From the NCBI GenBank assembly GCA_000421065.1, contig ATWD01000001.1, forward strand, positions 3,960,001 through 4,024,000: 64,000 bases of DNA, written 5' to 3'. The notes below the pieces were generated by a model. The model ran no database searches, was not told where the DNA came from, and worked only from the letters and a program-made list of their open reading frames with translations. Shown here piece by piece: positions 1 through 8,918 of the stretch (positions within the stretch are counted from its first letter, which is position 1; every line of letters begins with the position of its first letter). The translations under genes and the position numbers were made by a program. This DNA is from Acidobacteriaceae bacterium TAA 166. GTDB taxonomy: Bacteria; Acidobacteriota; Terriglobia; Terriglobales; Acidobacteriaceae.

Positions 1-6
1 CAAGCA

Positions 7-2004
7 GTGAGCCGCCCCATGCGTTTTCCAAGCCGTTCCGGGCGGCTGTTCTGGTTCCTTTTCTGGCTCGCAGGTGGGCCGCTGGTGCTCATCTTCCCGG
101 CTTCGGCTTGGCTCGCGTGGACGCTTGCACCGCTCCAAAAGGTCTACCTTACGACCTATGCCGCCAGCTCCGTAGGGGCGGGGATGCCGCACAGCGAAAT
201 GACGATCCGATGGGTGATGAAGACCGCGCCCAGGCAGAAGCCGATACCCGCTTCCGCTGAGGATGTTGTTTCCGGGCCGAACCCGAAGCTACCCGTCACA
301 CTCTCGCCCAAAGCCATCGCGGAGGGCTGGCGTGGGGTGGCTTATAGTGCCCCGGAGAAAGTACCCGCAGACAGTCTCGCCAAAGGATTGAGAGACTACG
401 TTTATGACGGTGTGAGCGTGTGGTGGTTGTTTGGCAGACCGATGCTCAACAGCCTTGCCATGCTGATGCTGCTCTATGTTTTCCGGCTCTGGATGAAGCA
501 GGGTTTTGCCCGGAGTCGGCAGCAGGAAGAACGTCACGGACGCAGAACAAAAGGCCCGGAGTTGGCATCGGCCTTGCGGTGGCGCGGCGCAAAAACGGAC
601 GGCATACGTTTCCATCTGCGCTTCGAGAATCGGCTTTTGCGGTGGTTGCCTTTTGGCCCAAACTACTGCATCCCGCAGAGGTTGGAAGCCAGCCACATGC
701 TGATGATGGGCGACACCGGTAGCGGGAAGTCCAACACCATCCGGCAGCTTCTTCGACAGGTGCGGGAGCGTGGAGAAACCGCCATCGTCTACGACCCGGC
801 AATGGACTTTGTGAGTGAGTTCTACTCGCCCGCGCGTGGCGATTTGATTCTTAATCCGCTGGACCAACGATGCCCATATTGGAGTCTTGGCAACGAGATC
901 GACCGCGACGAAACAGCAGCGACCATCGCCGCCGCGTTTCTTCCTGAGAAGGAATACGAGAAGGAGTTTTTTACTGATGGGCCGCGCCGGATATTGGCCC
1001 ACTTGCTCAAGCGCCAACCGCAGCCGAGGGACATTCTGAGCATGATGGCCGAGCCGTCGCGGATCGAGTTTGCGGTAAAGGGAACTCCGCTGGCCGCGCT
1101 GCTCGATGCGGGCGCACCGGCACAGCGGGCGGGTGTGTTGGCGAGCTTAAACATGGTGGCTGACAGCTTAGAACTATTGCCGGAGTGGGAGCATACGAGG
1201 CCGACCTTTGCGACAGCGGAGTGGTACACGAACCGGAAACGATGGGTGTTTCTCACGTCCAGTCCCGCTTATCGTGCGAAGATTCTGCCGTTGCATTCCG
1301 TGTGGCTCGATTTGTTCATTCTTCGCATGATGGGTTACTGCGAAGACCAGACGGCGATGCCGGTATGGTTCGTGCTGGACGAGCTGGCGAGCCTCAACAA
1401 ACTGCCGCAGCTCCATACCGCCGTCACGGAAAATCGCAAGTACGGCAATCCCGTTGTGGCGGGCTTTCAGGGTCGCAGCCAGCTTGAAAAATGCTACGGC
1501 CAGGATGCCGAGGCCATGCTTTCGCAGCCCGCAACCAAGCTGTTTTTCAAGACCACCGAGCCACGCGCCGCGAAGTGGATTTCCGAGGCCATCGGACAGA
1601 TTGAAGTGGAGCGGTTGAAGGAATCCCGCAGCATGAGGCTGTTCGGCAGCAGGACATCGTATGCGATGGAGATTGCAACCAAGCCGCTTGTCATGGCTTC
1701 GGAAATCTCCGGCCTCGAACCGTTGCACGGCTTCATCAAGCAGGAAAACAAAGTTGTGCCGGTTCACTTCCAGTTCGCAAGGAAGCATCGCAGACAGCCG
1801 GAGTTCATTGAGCGCAAATTACCGCAGATTGCGCCCAGGCCGTCACCGCCGACGCCGGTAGTTCGTACAGAGCAATCCAAATCATCGGCAGCGGTCCAGA
1901 CTACGCTTCCACTTTTCGATGCGTCCGCTGACAAAGCCCCCGACCAACCCACCGACAAACCCAAAGAGGGGTTTGTATGGGACGAGTCCAAAGGGATCGA
2001 GTGA
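7..2004 (+). CDS. TraD/VirD4-type conjugative coupling protein
   Basis: Type IV coupling protein, an inner-membrane ATPase that links a relaxase-DNA complex to a type IV secretion channel. Two hydrophobic N-terminal segments (about residues 10-38 and 138-160) precede a cytoplasmic ATPase with a Walker A motif GDTGSGKS at residues 235-242 and a Walker B-like VLDELASL from residue 456. The C-terminal tail is proline-rich and low in complexity. The GTG at base 7 lies at the window edge; an in-frame ATG at 19 is an alternative, and the gene could begin further left. It lies 24 bp upstream of the MobF relaxase gene on the same strand, the usual pairing of coupling protein and relaxase. No secretion-channel genes are visible here, so they would be left of the window or absent. 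Confidence 0.88.
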   Translation: MSRPMRFPSRSGRLFWFLFWLAGGPLVLIFPASAWLAWTLAPLQKVYLTTYAASSVGAGMPHSEMTIRWVMKTAPRQKPIPASAEDVVSGPNPKLPVTLSPKAIAEGWRGVAYSAPEKVPADSLAKGLRDYVYDGVSVWWLFGRPMLNSLAMLMLLYVFRLWMKQGFARSRQQEERHGRRTKGPELASALRWRGAKTDGIRFHLRFENRLLRWLPFGPNYCIPQRLEASHMLMMGDTGSGKSNTIRQLLRQVRERGETAIVYDPAMDFVSEFYSPARGDLILNPLDQRCPYWSLGNEIDRDETAATIAAAFLPEKEYEKEFFTDGPRRILAHLLKRQPQPRDILSMMAEPSRIEFAVKGTPLAALLDAGAPAQRAGVLASLNMVADSLELLPEWEHTRPTFATAEWYTNRKRWVFLTSSPAYRAKILPLHSVWLDLFILRMMGYCEDQTAMPVWFVLDELASLNKLPQLHTAVTENRKYGNPVVAGFQGRSQLEKCYGQDAEAMLSQPATKLFFKTTEPRAAKWISEAIGQIEVERLKESRSMRLFGSRTSYAMEIATKPLVMASEISGLEPLHGFIKQENKVVPVHFQFARKHRRQPEFIERKLPQIAPRPSPPTPVVRTEQSKSSAAVQTTLPLFDASADKAPDQPTDKPKEGFVWDESKGIE

Positions 2005-2028
2005 GGCGTCTAAAGGAGCAGAGCGCAC

Positions 2029-4788
2029 ATGCTGACCATCTCCAAACCGCTGTCAGCTTCGCAGGTACGGACTTACCATGAGCGGGAGTTTGCGTCCGAG
2101 CGGCAGAATTATTGGAGCCGCGACCAGCAGGGGCATAGCGAGTGGCAAGGCAAGCTGGCCGAGCAATGGGGCTTGAATGGCAGCGTTGGCAATGAGCATT
2201 TTGCCAGATTGACCGAAGGCCAGCATCCGCACACGGAAGCGCAGCTTGTTCGCCATCAAGCCTCCAAAACTTATGAAGGTAAATTCGGCAAGGAAGTGAC
2301 GAGCGTAGAGCATCGCGCCGGTTGGGATGCCACGTTCTCTGCGCCGAAGTCAGTCTCGCTGACTGCACTTGTCGGCGGGGATGAGCGCGTAAGAGAGGCG
2401 CATCGGGAGAGTGTGCGTGTTGCTCTCGGAGAGTTGGAAAAATACACGCAGGCCCGCATCGGCAACGTCCACGCGCCGGAGACAACAGGCAAATTTGTTG
2501 CGGCCACCTTTGAGCACGATACCGCGCGGCCTGTGGATGGCTACGCCGCGCCGCAGCTCCACACCCATGCTGTGATCTTCAACGTCACCGAGCGCGACAA
2601 CGGACAGACGCGGGCCTTGCAGCCGCAGGAGCTATTCGCATCGCAACGCTATGCCACCAGCGTTTACCGTTCCGAGCTTTCGATGCGGTTGCAGGGTTTG
2701 GGATACAAGCTAGAGCGCGGCAAGCATGGACAGCCGGAGATTAAGGGCTATACGAAAGAGTATCTGGAGGCCAGCAGCCCGCGCCGCGAGCAGATTAAAG
2801 ACCATCTGCGAGAAATGGGAATAGACGGTGCGGGAGCCGCGCAGGTAGCGGCACACCGGACGCGGGATAGCAAAGAGCTGCTATCGCCAGAACAGGTATT
2901 AGAGAGACATCGGAATCTCGCCGCGCAGTATGGACACCAGGCCGACCGGGTTGTGGCAGAGGCGCGGGCGCATGAACAGCGCCACGTTTACGAACCTGAC
3001 CGAATCGCGCGGCAGGCCGTCACCTATGCCCGCGATCATCTCTTCGAGCGTTCCGCCGTGTTGGACCGGCGCGATCTTCTGGAAGCGGCGCTCAATCGCG
3101 GCATGGGGGAAACAACCTATGCCCACATCCGGCAGGAGTTCGCGCAGCGGGCTGCGCGGGGCGAGTTTCGCACGGTCCATCATGCAGACGCAGGACAGCA
3201 GTACACCACCGTTGCGATGCTTCGCATGGAACGCGAGATCGTCACACGGATGCAGGAAGGCAATCAGCGCGGGATGAGCGACCCGATGCTGGTTTCACCG
3301 CAGATTCGGATTGCGACCGAGGACCGCCACCCGGAGCTGAATGCCTCGCAACGTCAGGTGGTCAATGATGTTTTTCTCTCCCGCGAAAAGATAGTGGGTT
3401 TGGATGGTGTTGCTGGCGCGGGGAAGACAACAACGCTGGCCGTCATCCGTGAAGGCGCGGAGGCGCAAGGGTACACGGTCGAAGGCTTCGCGCCCACGTC
3501 TCGCGCGGCGCAAAAGCTGGCCGACGCAGGGATGGAAACATCCACGCTGCAAAAGCATCTTGCGCGTGGAGAAAAGCCAGACACCGGCGAGCGCCGCCTG
3601 TATGTGCTCGATGAATCCTCGCTTGCGTCCACCCGTCAGATGCACGAGTTTGTGCATCGCCTGCATCCGAACGACCGCGTGTTGCTGGTGGGCGACCGGA
3701 GACAGCATGAGGCAATCGAGGCCGGGCGTCCCTTCGCGCAACTCCAGGACGCGGGTATGAAAACAGTGAAGCTCGAAGAGATCGTCCGGCAGAAAGACCC
3801 GGAGCTTAAACAGGTGGTCGAGCAGCTTGCGCGTGGCGAGGTGCGCGAAGCTGTGCAGGGATTGGAGCGGCAGGGCCGTGTCCATGAGATTGCAGGACGT
3901 GACGACCGCATTACAGCCATAGCGAAGGAATACGCGAAGTCGCCGGAGGGTACGCTGGTTGTCTCGCCCGACAACCGCTCCCGCGTGGAGATCAACGAGC
4001 GCATCCGTGCCGAGATGCAGGAGCGCGGCTCAGTCAGTAAAGACGACCATCGCATCCATGCGCTTGTGCCCCGCCAGGACCTCACCGGGCCGGAGCGGAC
4101 ATGGGCAGCGCGGTATGAGTTCAACGATGTAGTGCGCTACGCTCGCGCATCGAAAGAGACTGGCATGGAGCGTGGGGAATACGCGCGAGTCAAGAGCGTT
4201 GACGCTGAAAAGAACCTGTTGACGGTGGTGCGGGCCGATGGCTCCGAGCTGACCTATGATCCTCGACGGCAGCAGGGCGTTTCTGTTTACCGCGAGGAAC
4301 CGCGCAGCTTCGCCGTAGGCGACCGCATCCAGTTCACCGCACCGGCCAATGACTTGAAGATTGCCAATCGTGAATTAGGAATGGTCGAGGCCATCGGCCA
4401 GGATGGGCAGATGCGCTTGAAGATGGACGGAGGCCGAGACGTGCAGCTCGATCCGCGCGAGCATCCGCATCTCGATCATGGCTATGCGGTGACAAGCCAT
4501 TCCAGCCAGGGACAAACCGCCGAGCGTGTACTGATTCATGTAGATACCGAGCTGGCTGCGAAAGACCTGCTCAACAGCCGCATGGCTTATGTCGCTGTCT
4601 CGCGTGGAGCGGAAGACGCGCAACTCTACACAAATGACCGTGTGAAGTTGCCGGAGTCGTTAGGGCATGACGTGTCCCACGAGAGCGCCCATGCACCAGC
4701 AATGAAGCCGGAGCAAGCCATCACGCCGAAACAGCCAGAAATCGCGCCGGTCATCGAACATGGCTTCGGTATGGGACACAGCCTCTAA
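2029..4788 (+). CDS. MobF-family relaxase/helicase (TrwC/TraI-like)
   Basis: Conjugative relaxase that nicks the origin of transfer and unwinds the transferred strand. The N-terminal relaxase domain (about 1-300) has candidate catalytic tyrosines Y16 and Y28 and a metal-binding histidine cluster with H178 and H180 in LHTHAVIFN. A superfamily 1 helicase follows, with Walker A GVAGAGKTT at 460-468, LDESSLAS as Walker B, and the C-terminal helicase motifs SHSSQGQT and AYVAVSRG near residues 825-855. At 919 residues it is close to TrwC (about 970) and much shorter than F TraI. The ATG at 2029 follows AAGGAG at 2013-2018. It is probably co-transcribed with the coupling protein upstream. Family assignment is firm; whether the element still transfers cannot be told. 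Confidence 0.92.
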   Translation: MLTISKPLSASQVRTYHEREFASERQNYWSRDQQGHSEWQGKLAEQWGLNGSVGNEHFARLTEGQHPHTEAQLVRHQASKTYEGKFGKEVTSVEHRAGWDATFSAPKSVSLTALVGGDERVREAHRESVRVALGELEKYTQARIGNVHAPETTGKFVAATFEHDTARPVDGYAAPQLHTHAVIFNVTERDNGQTRALQPQELFASQRYATSVYRSELSMRLQGLGYKLERGKHGQPEIKGYTKEYLEASSPRREQIKDHLREMGIDGAGAAQVAAHRTRDSKELLSPEQVLERHRNLAAQYGHQADRVVAEARAHEQRHVYEPDRIARQAVTYARDHLFERSAVLDRRDLLEAALNRGMGETTYAHIRQEFAQRAARGEFRTVHHADAGQQYTTVAMLRMEREIVTRMQEGNQRGMSDPMLVSPQIRIATEDRHPELNASQRQVVNDVFLSREKIVGLDGVAGAGKTTTLAVIREGAEAQGYTVEGFAPTSRAAQKLADAGMETSTLQKHLARGEKPDTGERRLYVLDESSLASTRQMHEFVHRLHPNDRVLLVGDRRQHEAIEAGRPFAQLQDAGMKTVKLEEIVRQKDPELKQVVEQLARGEVREAVQGLERQGRVHEIAGRDDRITAIAKEYAKSPEGTLVVSPDNRSRVEINERIRAEMQERGSVSKDDHRIHALVPRQDLTGPERTWAARYEFNDVVRYARASKETGMERGEYARVKSVDAEKNLLTVVRADGSELTYDPRRQQGVSVYREEPRSFAVGDRIQFTAPANDLKIANRELGMVEAIGQDGQMRLKMDGGRDVQLDPREHPHLDHGYAVTSHSSQGQTAERVLIHVDTELAAKDLLNSRMAYVAVSRGAEDAQLYTNDRVKLPESLGHDVSHESAHAPAMKPEQAITPKQPEIAPVIEHGFGMGHSL

Positions 4789-4817
4789 CCCTACCTGCCC
4801 CGGACGACGGGAGCGTA

Positions 4818-4898
4818 GCCCAACCTGCCCGCGTGTCAAGGCCACAGCCGCTTCGCGGTGCCTTCGGCAGCCTTGACACGCGGACCTGACGGTTGGGC
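4818..4898. repeat. Nested inverted repeat downstream of the relaxase gene
   Basis: An outer 8-bp inverted repeat (GCCCAACC at 4818-4825, GGTTGGGC at 4891-4898) encloses a perfect 14-bp repeat (4829-4842 with 4870-4883). Inside the loop are two small hairpins, CCGC-TTC-GCGG at 4848-4858 and TGCC-TTC-GGCA at 4859-4869. The structure lies 30 bp after the relaxase stop. It could be a transcription terminator, an origin-of-transfer or recombination structure, or the edge of the element. There is no poly-T run after it, which weakens a simple terminator reading. Confidence 0.7.
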
Positions 4899-5103
4899 CA
4901 AAATCAGCCAATTATTCCGGGCTAGGTAGGAGAAAAACACAAATGCTCTTTGAGTTATGAAACCAAAGAGCAGTTCTGCGGTCGATTGCTGACGTGAAGC
5001 CGACTTACGAGGACCGATCCAACCGATTAGCATTTCCATATGACTTGCGCACCTCCTGAAATCTCCCTTCCGAACGGCCGCGGCCGGATGATAGGCTTCG
5101 TAC

Positions 5104-5949
5104 ATGTCGAAGCTTCCATCCGACCTCGCTCAGCAGGTAGCAACTGCTCTCGCCGAGGACATAGGCAGCGGTGATATCACCGCCGACCTGGTCCCCATCG
5201 CGCAGCGGGTCACGGGCAAAGTCATTACTCGGGAGGACGCGACACTATGCGGCCGCCCCTGGGTTGTCGAGATATTCCGTCAGCTAGACTCCTCAGTGCA
5301 ACTGAAATGGCATGTAGACGACGGCGACCGTGTCACTGCGAATCAAACTCTCTTTGAAATCGCAGGTCTGGCGCGCCCCGTCCTGACGGGTGAGCGGAGT
5401 GCCCTCAACTTTCTCCAGTTGCTCTCGGCCACGGCGACCGCGACGCGTGATTATGTCGACGCAATCGCAGGTACGGGCGCTGCAATTCTGGATACGCGCA
5501 AAACAGTCCCTGGATTGCGAACCGCCCAGAAATATGCCGTCCTGTGCGGCGGCGGCCGGAACCTCCGGCTTGGCCTGTTTGATCAGGTACTGATCAAGGA
5601 AAACCACATCGCTGCCGCCGGCTCGCTCACCGCCGCAATCGATGCAGCCCGACGCGCCGCCGGATCACGCAAAGTCGAAGTGGAAGTCGAAACACCAGAG
5701 GAGTTTGCGGAAGCTTTGCGGGCGGCCCCTGACATCATCATGCTGGACGAATTCAGCTTGGATGATATGAGAGCCGCGGTAGCACTGAACAACGAAAGGG
5801 CCGATCGAGTAATACTCGAAGCCTCGGGCAGCGTAACGCTCGGAAACGTTCGTAAGATCGCCGAAACCGGCATCGATTACATCTCCGTCGGTGGAATCAC
5901 CAAACACATCCATGCCGTGGACCTCTCAATGCGCCTGGCATTCGAGTAG
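5104..5949 (+). CDS. nadC: Nicotinate-nucleotide pyrophosphorylase (quinolinate phosphoribosyltransferase)
   Basis: Converts quinolinate and PRPP to nicotinate mononucleotide, CO2 and pyrophosphate in de novo NAD synthesis. The 281 residues match the usual length. Diagnostic motifs are all present: AEDIGSGDITADLVP near the N-terminus, DTRKT at 130-134, the KENH motif at 165-168, VEVETPEE, MLDEFS, and the C-terminal SGSV and SVGGITKH phosphate-binding loops. The ATG at 5104 has only a weak ribosome-binding site. No nadA or nadB lies beside it. It appears to be a chromosomal housekeeping gene next to the end of the conjugative module, with an insertion sequence on its other side. Confidence 0.95.
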   Translation: MSKLPSDLAQQVATALAEDIGSGDITADLVPIAQRVTGKVITREDATLCGRPWVVEIFRQLDSSVQLKWHVDDGDRVTANQTLFEIAGLARPVLTGERSALNFLQLLSATATATRDYVDAIAGTGAAILDTRKTVPGLRTAQKYAVLCGGGRNLRLGLFDQVLIKENHIAAAGSLTAAIDAARRAAGSRKVEVEVETPEEFAEALRAAPDIIMLDEFSLDDMRAAVALNNERADRVILEASGSVTLGNVRKIAETGIDYISVGGITKHIHAVDLSMRLAFE

Positions 5950-6284
5950 AAGTCTCCTTGATTCTGTGCCAAAAGTTCGCTCATCGGGGGCTTAGCACGA
6001 ACGATTTGCAGTTCAGCTTTCTGGGACGAAGCGCGCTGCGCTTTATCTGAGCGAGTTCAAGTGTGAACCTTCTTCACGCATTCCGAAGACTAGGTGGCCT
6101 GATTTCTAGACAAACGCCGTTGTCGGAAGTCGCTGCACCTCTCAATTTTTCACGCATGATAATGTCCTTTATCACGCGGGGAATTGGAGGCGGCGGAGCA
6201 GTTGGTCAAAGCGGATCAAGAGCGCTGACACAGCGCCATCCAAAGGGCTAAAATATCTGCTCAGAAATTGTGCCTCGCGTTCAA
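5950..6284. other. Intergenic region between nadC and the IS30 element
   Basis: About 335 bp with no supported gene. A short open frame at 6063-6251 has no recognisable domain and no convincing ribosome-binding site. No clear terminator hairpin with a T-run was found after nadC. Confidence 0.5.
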
Positions 6285-7360
6285 AAAATGCACAGAAAGC
6301 GAGCCCCATTTAGGTGGGCAGTGCAACAGGTTGGAGAAGACGAGGGTTCGAGAAGACCTCCAGTGGTGTTCTGAAGCCTAGCACGGCGCGTGGCCGGTTG
6401 TTAAGAAGTTCCTCCACTCTGAGCACTTCGTCATCGGAGATTGTGGTGAAGTCTGTGGACTTTGGGAAGTATTGCCGGACGAGGCCGTTGGTGTGTTCGT
6501 TGATTCCGCGTTCCCATGCGTGGTATGGCTTTGCGAAGAACGTATCTGCATCCAGAGCAGCCCCGAAGATTCTGTGCCGTGCGAACTCAGCTCCGTTGTC
6601 CATAGTCAGAGTAAGTACTTTGTCGATGTCTTTGGAGAGACATGCTTCGATGACGTTTGCCACGACATCGGATTTTGCTTCCTGAACAAGAGCGAGACGA
6701 ACGAACTTCGATCCGCGTTCGACCATGCTGACCAGCGCCCCCTTGCGCTGGCTACCAACGATGGTGTCGAGTTCCCAGTCGCCGACACGCGACTTTTCTT
6801 CCACGATGACGGGCCGCTGGCCGATGTCCACGCGCCCGGAAACAGGCCCCTTTCTATTGCTTCTATTGCGTGTAAAGTCGAACCGTGAGCCGAAGCGACG
6901 ATAGCGGCGACCGCCGCGCCGAAGATGCCGATAGAGGTTTCCACCATCGACCTTGTTGCGCCAGACGTGCCAGTAGATGCGTTCGTAGCTGACAGAGGCA
7001 AGCTCCGTCTGCCGATGCTTGAGCCATCCGCCGATTTGTTCCGGACTCCAGCCCAGGCGCAGTTTCTCTTCCACGAAGGCGACCACCGCAGGTGTCAGCT
7101 TCGCCGCACGCCGCCGCCGTTCTCGTTGACGCTTCTCCGCGCAGGCCTGCGCCTGGTGGTAGTAATACTTGCCATCCACTTTGTTCCGCCGCCGCTCTCG
7201 TCCAACAGTGGAACGATGAACCTGCAACTCGCGGGCGATCTCCGCATCGGAGACGCCCCGCTTCGTGAGAACTTGAATCTGTACCCGGTCATCGATGCCC
7301 AGGTGTCGGTATGCCGCCAAAATGCACCTCCAGTGGCTTAAGCCACTGGAGGTGCATTTA
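6285..7360 (-). mobile_element. IS30-family insertion sequence (approximate limits)
   Basis: The limits are tentative. An AAATGCAC octamer near 6286 and its complement GTGCATTT at 7352-7359 face each other around the transposase gene, as short terminal inverted repeats would. The right-hand octamer is the outer end of a 40-bp perfect palindrome. No target-site duplication was recognised, so the true ends may differ by tens of bases. Confidence 0.5.
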
Positions 7361-7386
7361 CCCCAATTCCTTGAGCTTTTTCTCAC
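6310..7386 (-). CDS. IS30-family transposase
   Basis: DDE transposase of the IS30 family. The N-terminal helix-turn-helix segment YRHLGIDDRVQIQVLTKRG, followed by EIARELQVHRSTVGRERRRN, is typical. The rve-type catalytic core contains GDWELDTIVG (first Asp), TMDNGAEFARH (second Asp) and the AKPYHAWERGINEHTNGLVRQYFPK block with the Glu. The C-terminus LNNRPRAVLGFRTPLEVF is also characteristic. The open frame starts at a GTG at 7386, but its first 35-40 residues read through a perfect palindrome and have no family counterpart. Translation probably starts closer to YRHLG, and the exact codon is not clear. The frame is intact, so the element may be active. Confidence 0.9.
   Translation of the reverse strand: MRKSSRNWGKCTSSGLSHWRCILAAYRHLGIDDRVQIQVLTKRGVSDAEIARELQVHRSTVGRERRRNKVDGKYYYHQAQACAEKRQRERRRRAAKLTPAVVAFVEEKLRLGWSPEQIGGWLKHRQTELASVSYERIYWHVWRNKVDGGNLYRHLRRGGRRYRRFGSRFDFTRNRSNRKGPVSGRVDIGQRPVIVEEKSRVGDWELDTIVGSQRKGALVSMVERGSKFVRLALVQEAKSDVVANVIEACLSKDIDKVLTLTMDNGAEFARHRIFGAALDADTFFAKPYHAWERGINEHTNGLVRQYFPKSTDFTTISDDEVLRVEELLNNRPRAVLGFRTPLEVFSNPRLLQPVALPT
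7320..7359. repeat. Perfect 40-bp palindrome at the transposase 5' end
   Basis: Twenty bases (7320-7339) are followed at once by their exact reverse complement (7340-7359), centred on CTTAAG with no loop. Each arm carries the 11-mer ACCTCCAGTGG or its complement. The sequence overlaps the proposed start region of the IS30 transposase. Possible roles are an IS end junction, a palindromic IS30 target site or a regulatory hairpin. Confidence 0.85.
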
Positions 7387-7565
7387 CTTGTTGCACTATC
7401 AACTTGAAGAGGCGAGAGAAAGTGCCTGCACAGTTCCTACACAGCCAAGAACAGGCTATTTATCTCTCGATAAATCATCGGTTTATAAAAATCTACTCAC
7501 CCACTCAGGATGACACTTTTGGTGATAGACAGGTTCTCCACACCACCACAAACAGATAGAAACAC

Positions 7566-8297
7566 CTAGGCGGAGGGAGCCAGGAGCTTGAGGAAGACGA
7601 AGATCAGCACTCCGGCGAAGAAGATCAGGGCCATGTGGATGCCGGGCTCGCGATTGACCTCGGGGACGAGATCGGTGGAGGCGACGTAGATGGTCACTCC
7701 CGCCGAGAGCGGAAGGCCGACCCGCACCCAGGAGGGCGAGAGGTTGATGACCAGGACGCCGAGCAGGGTCATGGCTCCCAGGATGATGGAGGAGTTAATC
7801 GCCGTGCGGCGGCCGCGTCCGCTGGCCAGCATGACGCTGGCGACGGTAAAGCCTTCGGGCAGCTTGTGCAGGAAGACGGCGATGAAGATGACCCAGCCCA
7901 GCCACTCGGAGAGGACGAAGCCGGAGCCGATGGCGATGCCGTCGAAGAAGGTGTGGGCGGCCAGGCCGAGCAGGACGGAATAGCTGGTCTTGGCGGAGAG
8001 GAACTCGTCGTGGTGGGTCTCCTCGCCGAAGTGGAAGTGGGGGACGAGAGTGTGCTCGAGCAGATGAACGCCGCAGTAGCCGGCGAGGATAAGGATGGGA
8101 GCCCAGCGGGGGTTGAGCGTGATGCCCTCGGGGACCATCTCCAGCACGGCGGCGGCGAGCATGAAGCCTGCGCCGAGGGCGACGAAGTAGCGCAGCGAAC
8201 GCGCCGAGGGGGAGCGCCGGACGAGCAGAAGGCCGCCGAGATAATCGGCGAAACCGGCGGCTGTTCCCAGCGCCAGGCTTAGCCAGAGCTTTGGCAC
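7566..8297 (-). CDS. ZIP-family divalent metal transporter
   Basis: Integral inner-membrane transporter predicted to import zinc or other divalent metals. The 243 residues form about eight hydrophobic segments with a His-rich loop (HLLEHTLVPHFHFGEETHHDE) after the third. The two signature metal-binding helices are present: HTFFDGIAIGSGF and HKLPEGFTVASVM, matching HxxxDGxxxG and HxxPEG of ZupT-like ZIP proteins. The GTG start at 8297 is preceded on the minus strand by AAAGAGGA. It lies about 100 bp downstream of the DUF4149 gene and could be the last gene of that operon. Metal specificity cannot be read from sequence. Confidence 0.88.
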   Translation of the reverse strand: MPKLWLSLALGTAAGFADYLGGLLLVRRSPSARSLRYFVALGAGFMLAAAVLEMVPEGITLNPRWAPILILAGYCGVHLLEHTLVPHFHFGEETHHDEFLSAKTSYSVLLGLAAHTFFDGIAIGSGFVLSEWLGWVIFIAVFLHKLPEGFTVASVMLASGRGRRTAINSSIILGAMTLLGVLVINLSPSWVRVGLPLSAGVTIYVASTDLVPEVNREPGIHMALIFFAGVLIFVFLKLLAPSA

Positions 8298-8399
8298 GGG
8301 GCTATCCTCTTTCTGCCGGGCTCTTTGCTGGGCTGGGGTGAGGCCTGTCTTCCATGGGAGAGCGCTCGAGCTGTGCGGCCCGGAACGCGGAGGGTCTTG

Positions 8400-8918
8400 T
8401 CATAGAGTTTTGATTTTACCTGTCTCGGGCCACTGCGACTCGCGCGCGAGAACGAGGAGGACGCCGATTCCGCAGAGCAGGACGATGCCTTCGAGGCGTT
8501 CGGAGAGGGAGTGCAAGCGCTCGAAGTGCATCCTTGGTGGCGAGGCGATGTCGGCGGTCTCGATGGCGCCTCCGGCGGCGACGCGGTCCTGCTCCATGCG
8601 GGGAAGGATGCTGTACTGCGAGTAGGCGGTGATGAGCAGCATGATGCCCGAGAGCAGGATGGCGAGGAAGAAGCCGACGCGGGCGGGGACCTCGGCGCGG
8701 AACCAGAGCAGACCGGTGGCGAGACAGAAGATAATTCCGCCGACGAGGCCGATCTGGTGGAGGATGACGAGGGTTCCGCCGACGACCAGGCCGGCTTGGT
8801 GCGCGCTGGGAAGGCGGGTGAAGGCGACGGGGGCAACGACGAAGGCGAAGAAGGCGATTCCGCCGACCCACACGGACATCGACAATAAGCGCAGGGCCCG
8901 AAGAACTTTTTCGATCAC
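8400..8918 (-). CDS. DUF4149 (TMEM205-like) membrane protein
   Basis: Small integral membrane protein of 172 residues with four hydrophobic segments and the family start RLLSMSVWVGGIAFFAFVVAPVAF. The stretch with ITAYSQYSILPRM and the LHSLSERLEGIVLL helix are also typical. Function is not known for this bacterial family. The GTG start at 8918-8916 overlaps the TAG stop of htpX by one base, so the two genes are almost certainly translationally coupled. Confidence 0.8.
   Translation of the reverse strand: MIEKVLRALRLLSMSVWVGGIAFFAFVVAPVAFTRLPSAHQAGLVVGGTLVILHQIGLVGGIIFCLATGLLWFRAEVPARVGFFLAILLSGIMLLITAYSQYSILPRMEQDRVAAGGAIETADIASPPRMHFERLHSLSERLEGIVLLCGIGVLLVLARESQWPETGKIKTL

Noticed and set aside
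6355..6365. 11-mer ACCTCCAGTGG shared between the transposase 3' coding region and the 40-bp palindrome as a functional repeat
   Set aside because: It encodes the conserved TPLEV motif in the gene, so coincidence is the simpler explanation, although it is noted in the palindrome finding.
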